Of a stretch of 9,053 nt of DNA, positions 1 through 7,029 are shown in pieces. The DNA is from Deltaproteobacteria bacterium (GTDB taxonomy: Bacteria > Desulfobacterota_C > Deferrisomatia > Deferrisomatales > JACRMM01): contig JACRCS010000925.1 in NCBI GenBank assembly GCA_016218905.1, forward strand, positions 1-9,053. Direction: 5' to 3'. Every line of letters starts with the position of its first letter. Positions within the stretch are counted from its first letter, which is position 1. A program made the position numbers and the translations under genes. Below the pieces are notes generated by a model that made no database searches, had not been told where the DNA came from, and saw nothing but the letters and a program-made list of their open reading frames with translations.

Positions 1-1
1 C

Positions 2-70
2 TGGGTCGATTCGAAGCCCGGTCAGGGCGCGACGTTTCGCTTCTCCCTGCCGCCGGCCGAGAAAGGGTGA
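2..70 (+). CDS. Sensor histidine kinase, C-terminal end (partial)
   Basis: Only the last 22 codons are present; the gene begins before the window and stops at TGA 68-70. The visible peptide includes PGQGATFRFSLP, which matches the G2-box end of the HATPase_c ATP-binding domain of sensor histidine kinases (typical pattern G-x-G-[ST]-x-F-x-[FV]-x-[LI]-P). The protein would autophosphorylate a histidine and pass the phosphate to a response regulator, but its sensing domains and its partner lie outside the window. The stop is only 12 bases before mrpA, so the kinase is probably in the same transcription unit as the Mrp antiporter and may regulate it; that is inference from spacing. The family call rests on one motif, so no specific kinase can be named. 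Confidence 0.75.
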   Translation, partial: WVDSKPGQGATFRFSLPPAEKG

Positions 71-82
71 TGGCGGACTGCT

Positions 83-2380
83 ATGGTTCTGGTCGTTCTC
101 ATCGGTTTCGGAACCGCGCTCGCAGCCCCGCTGGTTCACCGTCTTCTCCCTCGGTGGTCCGGATGGCTCTGCGCCCTGGTGCCGTCGCTGCTCTTCGCCT
201 TCTTTGCAGCACAGATCGGGGAGGTGGCGGCCGGGCACCCGGCCCGCTTTGCGTATCCGTGGATTCCGTCCCTGGCCGTCGAGCTGTCGTTTCTCCTCGA
301 CGGCCTGAGCCTTCTGTTCGCGCTCCTCATCACCGGCATCGGCGTCCTCGTCGTGGTCTACGCTTCGGCCTACCTCCACGGGCACCGGCACCTGGGACGC
401 TTCTACGGCCTGATCCTCGCCTTCATGGCCGCCATGCTCGGCACGGTCCTCGCGGGCGACCTCCTCACGCTCTTCGTCTTCTGGGAACTGACGGGCCTGT
501 GCTCCTACCTGCTCATCGGTTTCGATCACGGCCGAGAGGCAGCACGCAAGGCGGCGCTCCAGGCCCTGCTGGTCACCGGCGCCGGCGGGCTCGCGCTGCT
601 GGCCGGCGTGCTCCTCCTAGGGCAGGCTGCGGGGAGCACGGACCTTTCCGCGCTCCTGACCCGCGGGGACCTGGTGCGGGCACACCCGCTCTACCTGCCG
701 GTGCTCCTGCTCGTGCTGGCCGGGGCGTTCGCCAAGTCGGCCCAGTTCCCGTTCCACTTCTGGCTCCCCGGTGCCATGGAGGCGCCCACGCCGGTCAGCG
801 CCTACCTCCACTCGGCCACCATGGTGAAGCTCGGGGTCTATCTCCTGGCCCGTCTCTCGCCCGTGCTGGGGGGAACCGAGGCGTGGCACCACGGGCTGAC
901 GCTCGCGGGGGGCGCCACGATGCTGGTGGGGGGCGCCCTGGCGCTGCTGCGCACCGATCTGAAGCAGATCCTGGCCTACTCTACCGTGAGCTCGCTGGGC
1001 CTTCTGACGCTCCTGCTGGGCCTCGACACGCAGGCCTCCGTCACGGCGGCCATGGTCTTCCTGGGGGTCCACGCCCTCTACAAGAGCGCGCTCTTCCTCG
1101 TAGCCGGGGCGGTGGACCACGGCGCCGGTACCCGGGAGCTGCCCCGGCTCGGAGGGCTCGCCCGGGCCATGCCGTGGGTTGCCCTGGGCGCCGGTCTCGC
1201 TTCCCTCTCCATGGCCGGGGTGCCGCCGCTGGCGGGCTTCGTCGCCAAGGAGCTTCTCTACGAGGCGAAGCTCCATGCCCCCCTGGCGGCGCCCCTCGTG
1301 GCCGGCATCGGGGTCGCGACCAACATGCTCGCCGTGGCGGTGGCGGTCCTGGTGGGGTACCTCCCCTTCTTCGGCAGGCGCCCCGATCCGCCTCCGGGCC
1401 ATCACCGCGTGGGGGCGCTCCTCTGGCTTCCGCCGCTGGTGCCGGCCCTGGCAGGGGCAGTGGTCGGCGTTGTCCCGGGCCTCACGGGCCGGGCCCTGGT
1501 GGCGCCTGCGGTGGCGGCGGTGCGGGGCGGTCCGGTGGCGGTGGACCTCGCCCTCTGGCACGGGATGAGCCCCGTCTTGCTCCTGGGGGTGGTTACCGTG
1601 GCCGGAGGGCTCGGCCTTGCCGCCGTCAGGGGTCGGCTGGTAGACCGCCTCGCCGGGTGGAAGACGAGCACCGGCTGGGGGCCGGAGCGTGGGTATGGGC
1701 TTGTGCTGGGAGGGATGCTGGCCCTGGCCCGGTGGCAGACCCGCGTGCTCCAAAACGGGCGGCTGCGCTACTACCTGATGACGGCGGTCGGAGCCGCGGT
1801 CTGTCTCATGGGGGGCGTTCTGTTCCTGCGGGCAGGCCTTCCCGGCGAGCTGCCGCGCCCCGAAGGGGGGCTGCACGAGTGGCTGGCCGCGGCGCTCGTC
1901 CTGGGGGGAGCCCTCACCGCCGCGGTGACCACCTCTCGCCTGACGGCGGTGGCGGCCGTCGGCACGGTGGGGTACGGGGTGGCCCTGATCTATATCCTGT
2001 ACGGCTCGCCCGACCTGGCCATGACCCAGTTCTGCATCGAGACCCTCTCGATCATCCTCTTCGTCCTGGTCCTGTACCGGCTGCCGCGCTTCTCGCTCCT
2101 CTCCGGGCCGGCCGGGCGGGCGAGGGACGTGGCCGTGGCGCTCTCCATCGGCGCCCTCATGACGCTGCTGGTGCTGCTGACCGTCTCCCGGACGCTCGAG
2201 CCGCACGTCAGCGCCTACTACCTGGCGCAGAGCCTGCCGGCCGGCCACGGCCGCAACGTGGTGAACGTGATCCTGGTCGATTTTCGGGCTCTCGACACCC
2301 TGGGGGAGATCACGGTGCTCGCCGTGGCCGCCCTGGGGGTCCACGGCCTGGTGAAGATGCGGCGCGGGGAAGAGGGGTAG
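83..2380 (+). CDS. mrpA: Mrp Na+/H+ antiporter subunit A
   Basis: A 765-residue polytopic membrane protein, close to the usual length for MrpA (about 770-800). It is the large proton-pumping subunit of the Mrp/Mnh cation:proton antiporter and is related to NuoL of complex I. The N-terminal two-thirds is the NuoL/antiporter fold: TM5 glutamate E135 in [11 protein letters not shown]218 in [15 protein letters not shown]243 and K249 in [15 protein letters not shown]334 in [10 protein letters not shown] and K389 in [10 protein letters not shown]. The C-terminal part carries the MbhD-like segment ([17 protein letters not shown] at about 641-657; D644 and E653) and the MbhE-like segment ([13 protein letters not shown] at about 732-744), both typical of full-length MrpA. 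ATG 83 is the first methionine in this frame. The ribosome site is weak (GGCGGA at 72-77), so translation may depend on the kinase gene ending at 70. First gene of a complete mrpABCDEFG operon, which argues against NuoL or HyfB. Also called mnhA, phaA or shaA. Confidence 0.96.
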   Translation: MVLVVLIGFGTALAAPLVHRLLPRWSGWLCALVPSLLFAFFAAQIGEVAAGHPARFAYPWIPSLAVELSFLLDGLSLLFALLITGIGVLVVVYASAYLHGHRHLGRFYGLILAFMAAMLGTVLAGDLLTLFVFWELTGLCSYLLIGFDHGREAARKAALQALLVTGAGGLALLAGVLLLGQAAGSTDLSALLTRGDLVRAHPLYLPVLLLVLAGAFAKSAQFPFHFWLPGAMEAPTPVSAYLHSATMVKLGVYLLARLSPVLGGTEAWHHGLTLAGGATMLVGGALALLRTDLKQILAYSTVSSLGLLTLLLGLDTQASVTAAMVFLGVHALYKSALFLVAGAVDHGAGTRELPRLGGLARAMPWVALGAGLASLSMAGVPPLAGFVAKELLYEAKLHAPLAAPLVAGIGVATNMLAVAVAVLVGYLPFFGRRPDPPPGHHRVGALLWLPPLVPALAGAVVGVVPGLTGRALVAPAVAAVRGGPVAVDLALWHGMSPVLLLGVVTVAGGLGLAAVRGRLVDRLAGWKTSTGWGPERGYGLVLGGMLALARWQTRVLQNGRLRYYLMTAVGAAVCLMGGVLFLRAGLPGELPRPEGGLHEWLAAALVLGGALTAAVTTSRLTAVAAVGTVGYGVALIYILYGSPDLAMTQFCIETLSIILFVLVLYRLPRFSLLSGPAGRARDVAVALSIGALMTLLVLLTVSRTLEPHVSAYYLAQSLPAGHGRNVVNVILVDFRALDTLGEITVLAVAALGVHGLVKMRRGEEG

Positions 2381-2384
2381 GGCC

Positions 2385-2792
2385 GTGCAGTCGCTGATCC
2401 TGTCGACCGCCAGCCGGCTCCTGTTGCCGCTGCTGCTGCTCTTTTCCCTCTTCCTCCTCCTGCGCGGCCACAACGAGCCGGGGGGAGGGTTCGTGGCGGG
2501 GCTCGTGGCTGCGGTGGCCTTCGTGCTCCAGGCGCTGGCCCACGGCGTAGCCCAGGCCCGGCGGATGCTCCGGGCCGAGCCGCGGCTCCTGGTGGCCTCG
2601 GGGCTTCTCACCGCCCTGGCGAGCGGCCTCGTGTCGATGACGCTGGGGCAGCCGTTTCTCACCGGCCGCTGGAGCACCCTGCGGATGCCGGTCATCGGCC
2701 ACGCCGGCACGCCGCTTCTCTTCGACGCGGGGGTCTATCTGGTGGTGGCGGGGATGGCGCTCCTGATCGTGTTCAGCCTCATGGAGGAGTAG
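2385..2792 (+). CDS. mrpB: Mrp Na+/H+ antiporter subunit B
   Basis: A 135-residue membrane protein of normal MrpB/MnhB length with about four hydrophobic segments (near residues 8-26, 34-52, 66-86 and 107-132). Family hallmarks are [14 protein letters not shown] (27-40), the best-known MrpB motif, and [16 protein letters not shown] (108-123). In Mrp structures MrpB packs beside the C-terminal part of MrpA and contributes to the cation path; no catalytic role is assigned from this sequence. Start is GTG 2385, four bases after the mrpA stop, with GAGGGG at 2372-2377 as the ribosome site. A separate full-length mrpB next to a full-length mrpA is the group 1 Mrp arrangement. Confidence 0.95.
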   Translation: MQSLILSTASRLLLPLLLLFSLFLLLRGHNEPGGGFVAGLVAAVAFVLQALAHGVAQARRMLRAEPRLLVASGLLTALASGLVSMTLGQPFLTGRWSTLRMPVIGHAGTPLLFDAGVYLVVAGMALLIVFSLMEE

Positions 2793-2793
2793 G

Positions 2794-3159
2794 GTGGAGA
2801 GCGTCCTGGCGGTGGTCATCGGAGGTCTGTATGCGACGGGGCTCTACCTGATGGTGAGGCGGAGCGTCGTGAAGATGGTGTTTGGCCTGGCGCTCCTGGC
2901 CAATGGGGCCAACCTGCTGATCTTCACCGTGGGACGCCTGACCGCGGGCCGCCCACCGTACGTGCCCGTGGGCGGCCTGGAGCCGCTCGTGCCGGTGGCC
3001 GATCCGCTCCCCCAGGCCCTCATCCTGACCGCCATCGTGATCGGTTTCGGGGTGCAGGCCTTCACGTTGGTGCTGATCAAACGGGTGTACCAGACCGTGG
3101 GGAGCGACGACCTGGACGTGATGACGACGACGGATACGGAGCCGGAGAGCGTCCCGTGA
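2794..3159 (+). CDS. mrpC: Mrp Na+/H+ antiporter subunit C
   Basis: A 121-residue NuoK-like subunit with three hydrophobic segments (about 3-21, 27-49 and 72-95). Diagnostic motifs are [11 protein letters not shown] (37-47) and [17 protein letters not shown] (70-86), both strongly conserved in MrpC/MnhC. It bridges the MrpA and MrpD antiporter-like subunits and contributes to the central hydrophilic axis. Start is GTG 2794, one base after the mrpB stop, with GGAGG at 2783-2787 inside the end of mrpB. Residues about 100-121 form a short polar, acidic tail ([14 protein letters not shown]) that is probably cytoplasmic and not part of the conserved core. The stop overlaps the mrpD start (GTGA). 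Confidence 0.95.
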   Translation: MESVLAVVIGGLYATGLYLMVRRSVVKMVFGLALLANGANLLIFTVGRLTAGRPPYVPVGGLEPLVPVADPLPQALILTAIVIGFGVQAFTLVLIKRVYQTVGSDDLDVMTTTDTEPESVP

Positions 3160-4670
3160 CGCAGCTCCTCTTCCTTCCCCTCCTCATCCCCCTCGCGACG
3201 GCCATCGCCGGCTTGTTCGCCTGGAACCGTCGGGAGTTCCAGCGGCTGCTCGGCGTGGTCGGAACGGCGGCCCTGCTGGGGGCGGGGATGGCGCTCTTCG
3301 CGGCGGTGAGGGCGGAGGGTGTGGTCAGCGTCCAAGCGGGAGACTGGGCCGCCCCCTTCGGCATCACCCTGGTGGCCGACCTCTTCAGTGCCGTCATGGT
3401 CGTGACCGCCGGAGCCATGGGGCTGGCGGTGGCGGTGTACTCTCTGGGCGATCCGGAAACCGGGCAGGAGGCCCTCGGCTATCACCCGCTCCTGCAAGTG
3501 CTGTTGCTCGGGGTCTGCGGCTCCCTGCTGACGGGGGATCTCTTCAACCTCTACGTCTGGTTCGAGGTGATGCTGATCGCCTCCTTCGTGCTGCTGGCCC
3601 TCGGGGGTCGAAGGTCGCACATGGAGGGGGCCATCAAGTACGTGGCCCTCAACCTGATCGCTTCGGCCTTCTTTCTCGCGGGGATCGGTATCCTGTACGG
3701 GGTGGCCGGTACGCTCAACCTGGCCGACCTGGCCCGGCAGCTGCGGGCCGGACCCCACGCCGGCCCGGTCCCGGTCGTCGCGGCGCTCCTGTTCGCCGCC
3801 TTCGGGATCAAGGCGGCGATTTTTCCGCTCTTCTTCTGGCTCCCGGCCTCCTACCACACCCCGCCGGTGGCGGTGACCACCCTTTTCTCGGCGCTCCTTA
3901 CGAAGGTGGGCGTCTACGTGCTGATCCGGATCTTCACGCTCCTCTTCGTCCAGGAGGCCGAGGCGGGGCGGACGTTTCTCCTGGCGGCGGCGGGGCTCAC
4001 GATGGTGAGCGGGGTTCTCGGCGCCGTGACCCAGCATGAGATTCGCCGCCTCTTGTCGTTTCACATCGTGAGCCAGATCGGCTACCTCGTCCTGGGGCTC
4101 GGGCTTCTGACCCCCTTGGCCCTGGCCGGGACGATCTTCTTCATGGTCCACGTCATCGCGGCCAAGTCGGCCCTCTTCCTGGTCGGCGGGATCGTGAAAC
4201 GGCTGACCGGGACGTCGGAGCTGGCCGAGCTGGGCGGGCTCTACGAAGGGCGGCCTCTGGTGGCGGCTCTCTTCCTGGTGCCGGCCCTGGCCCTGGCGGG
4301 GGTGCCGCCTCTCTCGGGCTTCTGGGCGAAGCTGGCACTCCTCCGGGCGGGGCTCGAAACCGGGCACTACGTGGTGGTGGCCGCGGCCCTGGGTGTGAGC
4401 CTCCTGACCCTCTTCTCCATGACCAAGATCTGGGCCGAGGCCTTCTGGAAAGACCGGCCAGCCAGCGGGGGAGAACCTCGCGCCCACCGTCCCCCGTCGC
4501 TTTCCCAGAGGGAGCGCCTACTGCTCGGGGCACCGGCGGCGGCTCTCGCCCTCGTGACGGTCGTCCTGGGGGTGGGCGCCGAGCCGTTCTTTCGTGTGGC
4601 GCTCGACGCCGCCCGGCAGCTCCTGACCCCCGAGCTCTACATCGCCACCGTGCTGGGGGTGACGCCATGA
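3156..4670 (+). CDS. mrpD: Mrp Na+/H+ antiporter subunit D
   Basis: A 504-residue polytopic proton-translocating subunit, paralogous to MrpA and to NuoM/NuoN; typical length is about 490-500. Proton-path residues are in register: E137 in [10 protein letters not shown]219 in [19 protein letters not shown]250 in [18 protein letters not shown]332 and K337 in [15 protein letters not shown], and K392 in [15 protein letters not shown]137 and K219 carry the same numbers as the key residues I recall from Bacillus MrpD. Start is GTG 3156, overlapping the mrpC stop by four bases, with GGAGAG at 3144-3149. The loop at about 431-455 is polar and Pro/Arg-rich, ahead of the last helix. The stop overlaps the ATG of mrpE (ATGA at 4667-4670). 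Confidence 0.96.
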   Translation: MTQLLFLPLLIPLATAIAGLFAWNRREFQRLLGVVGTAALLGAGMALFAAVRAEGVVSVQAGDWAAPFGITLVADLFSAVMVVTAGAMGLAVAVYSLGDPETGQEALGYHPLLQVLLLGVCGSLLTGDLFNLYVWFEVMLIASFVLLALGGRRSHMEGAIKYVALNLIASAFFLAGIGILYGVAGTLNLADLARQLRAGPHAGPVPVVAALLFAAFGIKAAIFPLFFWLPASYHTPPVAVTTLFSALLTKVGVYVLIRIFTLLFVQEAEAGRTFLLAAAGLTMVSGVLGAVTQHEIRRLLSFHIVSQIGYLVLGLGLLTPLALAGTIFFMVHVIAAKSALFLVGGIVKRLTGTSELAELGGLYEGRPLVAALFLVPALALAGVPPLSGFWAKLALLRAGLETGHYVVVAAALGVSLLTLFSMTKIWAEAFWKDRPASGGEPRAHRPPSLSQRERLLLGAPAAALALVTVVLGVGAEPFFRVALDAARQLLTPELYIATVLGVTP

Positions 4671-5140
4671 CCCCGTTTCTCTCCAACCTTCTCCTGGCCC
4701 TGGCCTGGATGGCGCTCACCGGAGAGTACACGGCGGCCGGCTTCTTCACCGGCCTCGTCTTCGGCTTCCTGGTCCTGTGGGTCACCCGCCACGGTCGCGG
4801 CATCGCCGCCTACCTGGGCCGGGTGCGGGCCGCGGCCCGGTTCCTCCTCTTCTTCGTTCGGGAGCTCGTGGCGGCCAACCTGAGGGTGGCCCACGACGTT
4901 CTCACGCCCCGCCACCACATGACCCCCGGCATCGTCGCCGTCCCCCTCGATCTCGACTCCGACCTGGAGATCACCGTGCTGGCCACCCTCATCACGCTCA
5001 CACCGGGCACTTTGAGCCTCCACGTGGCCGCCGACCGGCGCACCCTCTACGTGCACGCCATGTATATCGACGACCCGGCAGCCCTGGTGGAGGGAATCAA
5101 GCAGGGGTTCGAGCGCCGGGTCCAGGAGGTGTTCCGGTGA
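4667..5140 (+). CDS. mrpE: Mrp Na+/H+ antiporter subunit E
   Basis: A 157-residue MrpE/MnhE (PhaE-like) protein of normal length. The N-terminus has two closely packed hydrophobic segments (about 5-40), then a third (about 53-75) running into [16 protein letters not shown] (66-81), a characteristic family stretch. The C-terminal half is a soluble alpha/beta domain containing [14 protein letters not shown] (107-120), the second family hallmark. MrpE is specific to Mrp complexes and has no complex I equivalent, so its presence separates this operon from hydrogenase or NADH dehydrogenase clusters. ATG 4667 overlaps the mrpD stop; GGGGG at 4655-4659 is the likely ribosome site. Confidence 0.94.
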   Translation: MTPFLSNLLLALAWMALTGEYTAAGFFTGLVFGFLVLWVTRHGRGIAAYLGRVRAAARFLLFFVRELVAANLRVAHDVLTPRHHMTPGIVAVPLDLDSDLEITVLATLITLTPGTLSLHVAADRRTLYVHAMYIDDPAALVEGIKQGFERRVQEVFR

Positions 5141-5412
5141 CCCTCGGCGCCTTTCTCGATCTCGTCGTCCTGCCGCTTCTCGGCAGCGGCATCGTCGTCG
5201 CCTTCTTTCGGTTGGTCCGGGGGCCGAGCCTGCCGGACCGGGTGGTGGCCCTCGACCTGACGGCTACCCTCATCATCGCCCTCTCGGCCGCCTATGCCGT
5301 GGCCACGGGGGAGCCGGCCTACCTGGACGCGGCCATCGTTCTGGCCCTCATCACCTTCCTGGGGACCGTGGCCTTCGCCTACTACCTGCACCGGAGGGGC
5401 TACGGTGCGTGA
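5137..5412 (+). CDS. mrpF: Mrp Na+/H+ antiporter subunit F
   Basis: A 91-residue small membrane subunit with three hydrophobic helices (about 7-25, 37-57 and 62-84). The motif RGPSLPDRVVALD (28-40) is the standard MrpF/MnhF signature. The reading frame stays open upstream to 4777, but GTG 5137 is chosen because a near-perfect Shine-Dalgarno AGGAGGT (5124-5130) sits six bases before it, the length then matches the family, and the upstream in-frame part is a shadow of mrpE. The start overlaps the mrpE stop (GTGA at 5137-5140). MrpF is an Mrp-specific component without known catalytic residues; it lies beside MrpE and MrpG in the complex. Confidence 0.94.
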   Translation: MTLGAFLDLVVLPLLGSGIVVAFFRLVRGPSLPDRVVALDLTATLIIALSAAYAVATGEPAYLDAAIVLALITFLGTVAFAYYLHRRGYGA

Positions 5413-5815
5413 GACGATCGTAGCGATCCTGCTGGGCGCCGGGACCTTCTTCGCCGTGGTGGCCGCCATCGGCGTGGTGCGGATGCCGGACCTCTTCATG
5501 CGGCTGTCGGCCACCACCAAGGCCTCCACCCTGGGGGTGACGTTCATCCTCGGGGGCGTGGCCCTCTTCTTCGAGGATGCGGTCGTGACCGGGAAGATCC
5601 TGGCGATCATCGCCTTCATCGTCCTCACGGCGCCGGTGGCGGCCCACATGCTCGGTCGTGCCGCCTACTTCAGCGGCGTTCCCCTCTGGAAGGAGAGTGT
5701 GAGGGACGACCTGGGGGCGTCGGGGGACGGGTGTGAAGGCTGTTCCCTCTTCCCTGCTCCTGAGGAGGGCCCAATGGAGCGTGGGGCGGACGCAGGAGCG
5801 GGAACGGAGGAATAG
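5405..5815 (+). CDS. mrpG: Mrp Na+/H+ antiporter subunit G
   Basis: A 136-residue protein. The first ~105 residues are a normal MrpG/MnhG core with three hydrophobic segments (about 4-24, 40-58 and 62-82) and the signature VVRMPDLFMRLSATTKASTL (24-43), followed by GVPLWKESVRDDL near 91-103. The frame is open from 5294, but GTG 5405 is preferred: GGAGGGG (5393-5399) lies five bases upstream, the family normally starts just before this hydrophobic segment, and the start overlaps the mrpF stop by eight bases. Residues about 104-136 are a Gly/Glu/Ala-rich tail unlike the rest of the family. The TAG stop touches the left arm of a palindromic repeat at 5815, so the tail may not be ancestral coding sequence. 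Last gene of the antiporter operon. Confidence 0.92.
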   Translation: MRETIVAILLGAGTFFAVVAAIGVVRMPDLFMRLSATTKASTLGVTFILGGVALFFEDAVVTGKILAIIAFIVLTAPVAAHMLGRAAYFSGVPLWKESVRDDLGASGDGCEGCSLFPAPEEGPMERGADAGAGTEE

Positions 5816-5907
5816 GAGGCGCGGAGGCGCAGAGAAGATCCTTTTGTTTGAAAACCGAAACCTCCTTTTTGGGTCTTTGATTTCCTCTGCGCCTCTGCGC
5901 CTCTGCG
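5815..5907. repeat. Palindromic dispersed-type repeat built of 8-bp units
   Basis: Left arm 5815-5834 consists of two copies of GGAGGCGC plus AGAG. Right arm 5885-5904 lies within three near-perfect copies of CTCTGCGC (5885-5908). The arms are inverted repeats over 20 bp with two mismatches, both of which would be G-U pairs in RNA, around a 50-base AT-richer centre. Translated by chance, the element gives SRRGAEAQR-like peptides on one strand and APLRLC-like peptides on the other. From memory, such peptides recur as spurious small ORFs in many unrelated genomes, which points to a dispersed intergenic repeat. It begins at the last base of the mrpG stop. No U-rich tract follows either arm, so it is not a standard intrinsic terminator, though a stem-loop could still protect the 3' end of the mrp transcript. 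Confidence 0.7.
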
Positions 5908-5943
5908 AGAGAAGGTCTGCGTTTCGCCGGTCGCTGGTGATCT

Positions 5944-5956
5944 GAGGCGAAGCCTC
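5944..5956. other. Small GCGAAGC hairpin upstream of pfkB
   Basis: GAGGC (5944-5948) and GCCTC (5952-5956) pair perfectly around a GAA loop. The centre, GCGAAGC, is the heptamer known for forming an unusually stable mini-hairpin in DNA. It sits 42 bases before the pfkB start and 36 bases after the palindromic repeat. No T-run follows it, so it is not a classical terminator. It could be the outer edge of the same repeat element or a leader structure for pfkB. Function is unknown. Confidence 0.45.
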
Positions 5957-5983
5957 GCTAGGAACTTGTCTTGCACCCGAGAT

Positions 5984-5990
5984 GGAGGAG
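5984..5990 (+). promoter_or_regulatory. Ribosome binding site of pfkB
   Basis: GGAGGAG lies eight bases before ATG 5999 and decides the start. The upstream in-frame TTG at 5966 has no comparable site and would add 11 residues not found in E. coli PfkB, as I recall that sequence. Confidence 0.8.
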
Positions 5991-5998
5991 ATGCCCTG

Positions 5999-6952
5999 AT
6001 GAAACCGGTCCTTACCCTCACGATGAACCCTGCGCTCGACAAGAGCTCGAGTGTGGAGCGGATCATTGCGGAGCGAAAACTGTACTGCAAGCCCCCCCGC
6101 TTCGAACCCGGCGGCGGTGGCGTCAACGTCTCGCGGGCTTTGAGAAAGCTGGGGGGCGAGTCAGCGACTCTCTTTTCCTGTGGAGGGCCGACCGGCCGCC
6201 ATCTTCTGGAGCTTCTTGAACAGGAAGGGCTCACCTGTCTGCCGATTTCCGTCGAGGGCTGGACCCGGGAGAGTCTCGCCATCCACGAAGAGACGACCGG
6301 CCGACAGTATCGCTTCGGCATGCCGGGACCGCCCCTGCGCGAAGAGGAGTGGCGCCGGTGCCTCGATGCGCTCGCCGCTGCGGAACCGAAACCGTCCTAC
6401 CTCGTCGCCAGCGGCAGCCTGCCGCCGGGCGTTCCCTCGGACTTCTACGCCCAGGTCGCGCGCATCGGCAACAGGTTCGGCGCCAGAGTCGTGGTCGATA
6501 CGTCGGGCGAGGCGCTCCGCCTGGCTCTCCAAGAGGGCGTATACCTGATCAAGCCAAACCTCCGGGAGCTGCGCGAGCTGACGGGGCGAGAGCTGGCAGA
6601 TGAGATCGAGCAACAGGAAATCGCGACGGAGTGGGTCAGGACAGGCCGGAGCGCGGTGGTGGCGCTCTCCCTGGGGGCCGCAGGCGTGATGCTGGCCTCC
6701 GCCGAGGGCTGCGAACGGGTGCGAACGCCGGTCGTGCCCATCAAGAGCAAAGTGGGGGCCGGTGACAGCATGGTGGCCGGCATCGTGCTCAGCCTGGCGC
6801 GGGGCGAGGAGGTGCGGGACGCGGTCCGCTTCGGGGTGGCGGCGGGTGCCGCAGCGGTCATGACGCCGGGCTCGGAGCTGTGCCGCCGAGAGGACACGGA
6901 GCGATTGTACCGGCTGTTGGCTGCACGGCAGGGGCCCCGTGACGAGCGCTGA
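5999..6952 (+). CDS. pfkB: 6-phosphofructokinase, PfkB (Pfk-2) type
   Basis: A 317-residue ribokinase-family sugar kinase, against 309 in E. coli Pfk-2. It would phosphorylate fructose 6-phosphate to fructose 1,6-bisphosphate with ATP in the cytosol. The resemblance to E. coli PfkB runs the whole length: TLTMNPALD (6-14), K27, FEPGGGGVNVSRAL (35-48, substrate-binding GG motif), GGPTG, QYRFGMPG (103-110), SGSLPPGV (138-145), VVDTSGEAL (165-173), KPNLREL (185-191), SLG (224-226), KVGAGDSMV (251-259, with D256 as catalytic base and the anion hole) and RFGVAAGAAA (277-286). 1-phosphofructokinase (FruK) and tagatose-6-phosphate kinase (LacC) are close relatives, but the Pfk-2-like SGEAL and RFGVAAG stretches favour PfkB. 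It is separated from mrpG by 183 non-coding bases, so it probably has its own promoter, although I see no convincing -35/-10 pair. Base composition is slightly less extreme than in the mrp genes. Confidence 0.88.
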   Translation: MKPVLTLTMNPALDKSSSVERIIAERKLYCKPPRFEPGGGGVNVSRALRKLGGESATLFSCGGPTGRHLLELLEQEGLTCLPISVEGWTRESLAIHEETTGRQYRFGMPGPPLREEEWRRCLDALAAAEPKPSYLVASGSLPPGVPSDFYAQVARIGNRFGARVVVDTSGEALRLALQEGVYLIKPNLRELRELTGRELADEIEQQEIATEWVRTGRSAVVALSLGAAGVMLASAEGCERVRTPVVPIKSKVGAGDSMVAGIVLSLARGEEVRDAVRFGVAAGAAAVMTPGSELCRREDTERLYRLLAARQGPRDER

Positions 6953-7029
6953 TCCGAGCTGAACATTTTCCGAATTGGACGGCGCAAAAGGGGGGATCGG
7001 GCGAGTGCCCTGACGGGAGAGGGTTCAAG
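6953..7029 (+). other. Short intergenic gap before the DUF389 gene
   Basis: This 77-base gap contains an A/T-richer patch (6962-6976), a G-run (6990-6995) and a weak 4-bp stem GGGC/GCCC (6999-7010). The ribosome site GGGAGAGGG (7015-7023) lies six bases before ATG 7030. No clear terminator or promoter is visible, so pfkB and the next gene may or may not be co-transcribed. Confidence 0.5.

Noticed and set aside
67..2397. 776-codon open frame on the + strand, overlapping mrpA in another frame
   Set aside because: Arg/Gly/Pro/Ala-rich translation with no family motifs; a high-GC shadow of mrpA, whose frame has clear antiporter motifs.
617..2710. 697-codon antisense open frame across mrpA and mrpB
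   Set aside because: Composition is Gln/His/Arg/Gly-rich with no recognisable domain; typical antisense shadow of GC-rich membrane protein genes.
2844..4487. 547-codon antisense open frame across mrpC and mrpD
   Set aside because: Low-complexity charged translation without motifs; shadow of the real genes.
4777..5136. Upstream in-frame extension of mrpF
   Set aside because: The extension lies within mrpE and reads as Pro/Arg-rich shadow; AGGAGGT before GTG 5137 fixes the true start.
83..5815. Complex I, hydrogenase-4 or formate hydrogenlyase module
   Set aside because: MrpB, MrpE, MrpF and MrpG signatures are all present, and no hydrogenase or NADH-binding subunit genes occur here.
5815..5907. 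Intrinsic terminator of the mrp operon
   Set aside because: The stems are strong, but the loop is about 50 bases and no U-tract follows either arm; a repeat element explains the structure better.
5885..5908. Possible CRISPR or tandem array from the 8-bp CTCTGCGC repeats
   Set aside because: Only three adjacent 8-bp units without spacers; not a CRISPR array.
5733..5945. 70-codon open frame (+) and the overlapping antisense frame 5665-6321
   Set aside because: Their apparent similarity to hypothetical proteins comes from the palindromic repeat (SRRGAEAQR/APLRLC-like peptides); such entries are spurious translations.
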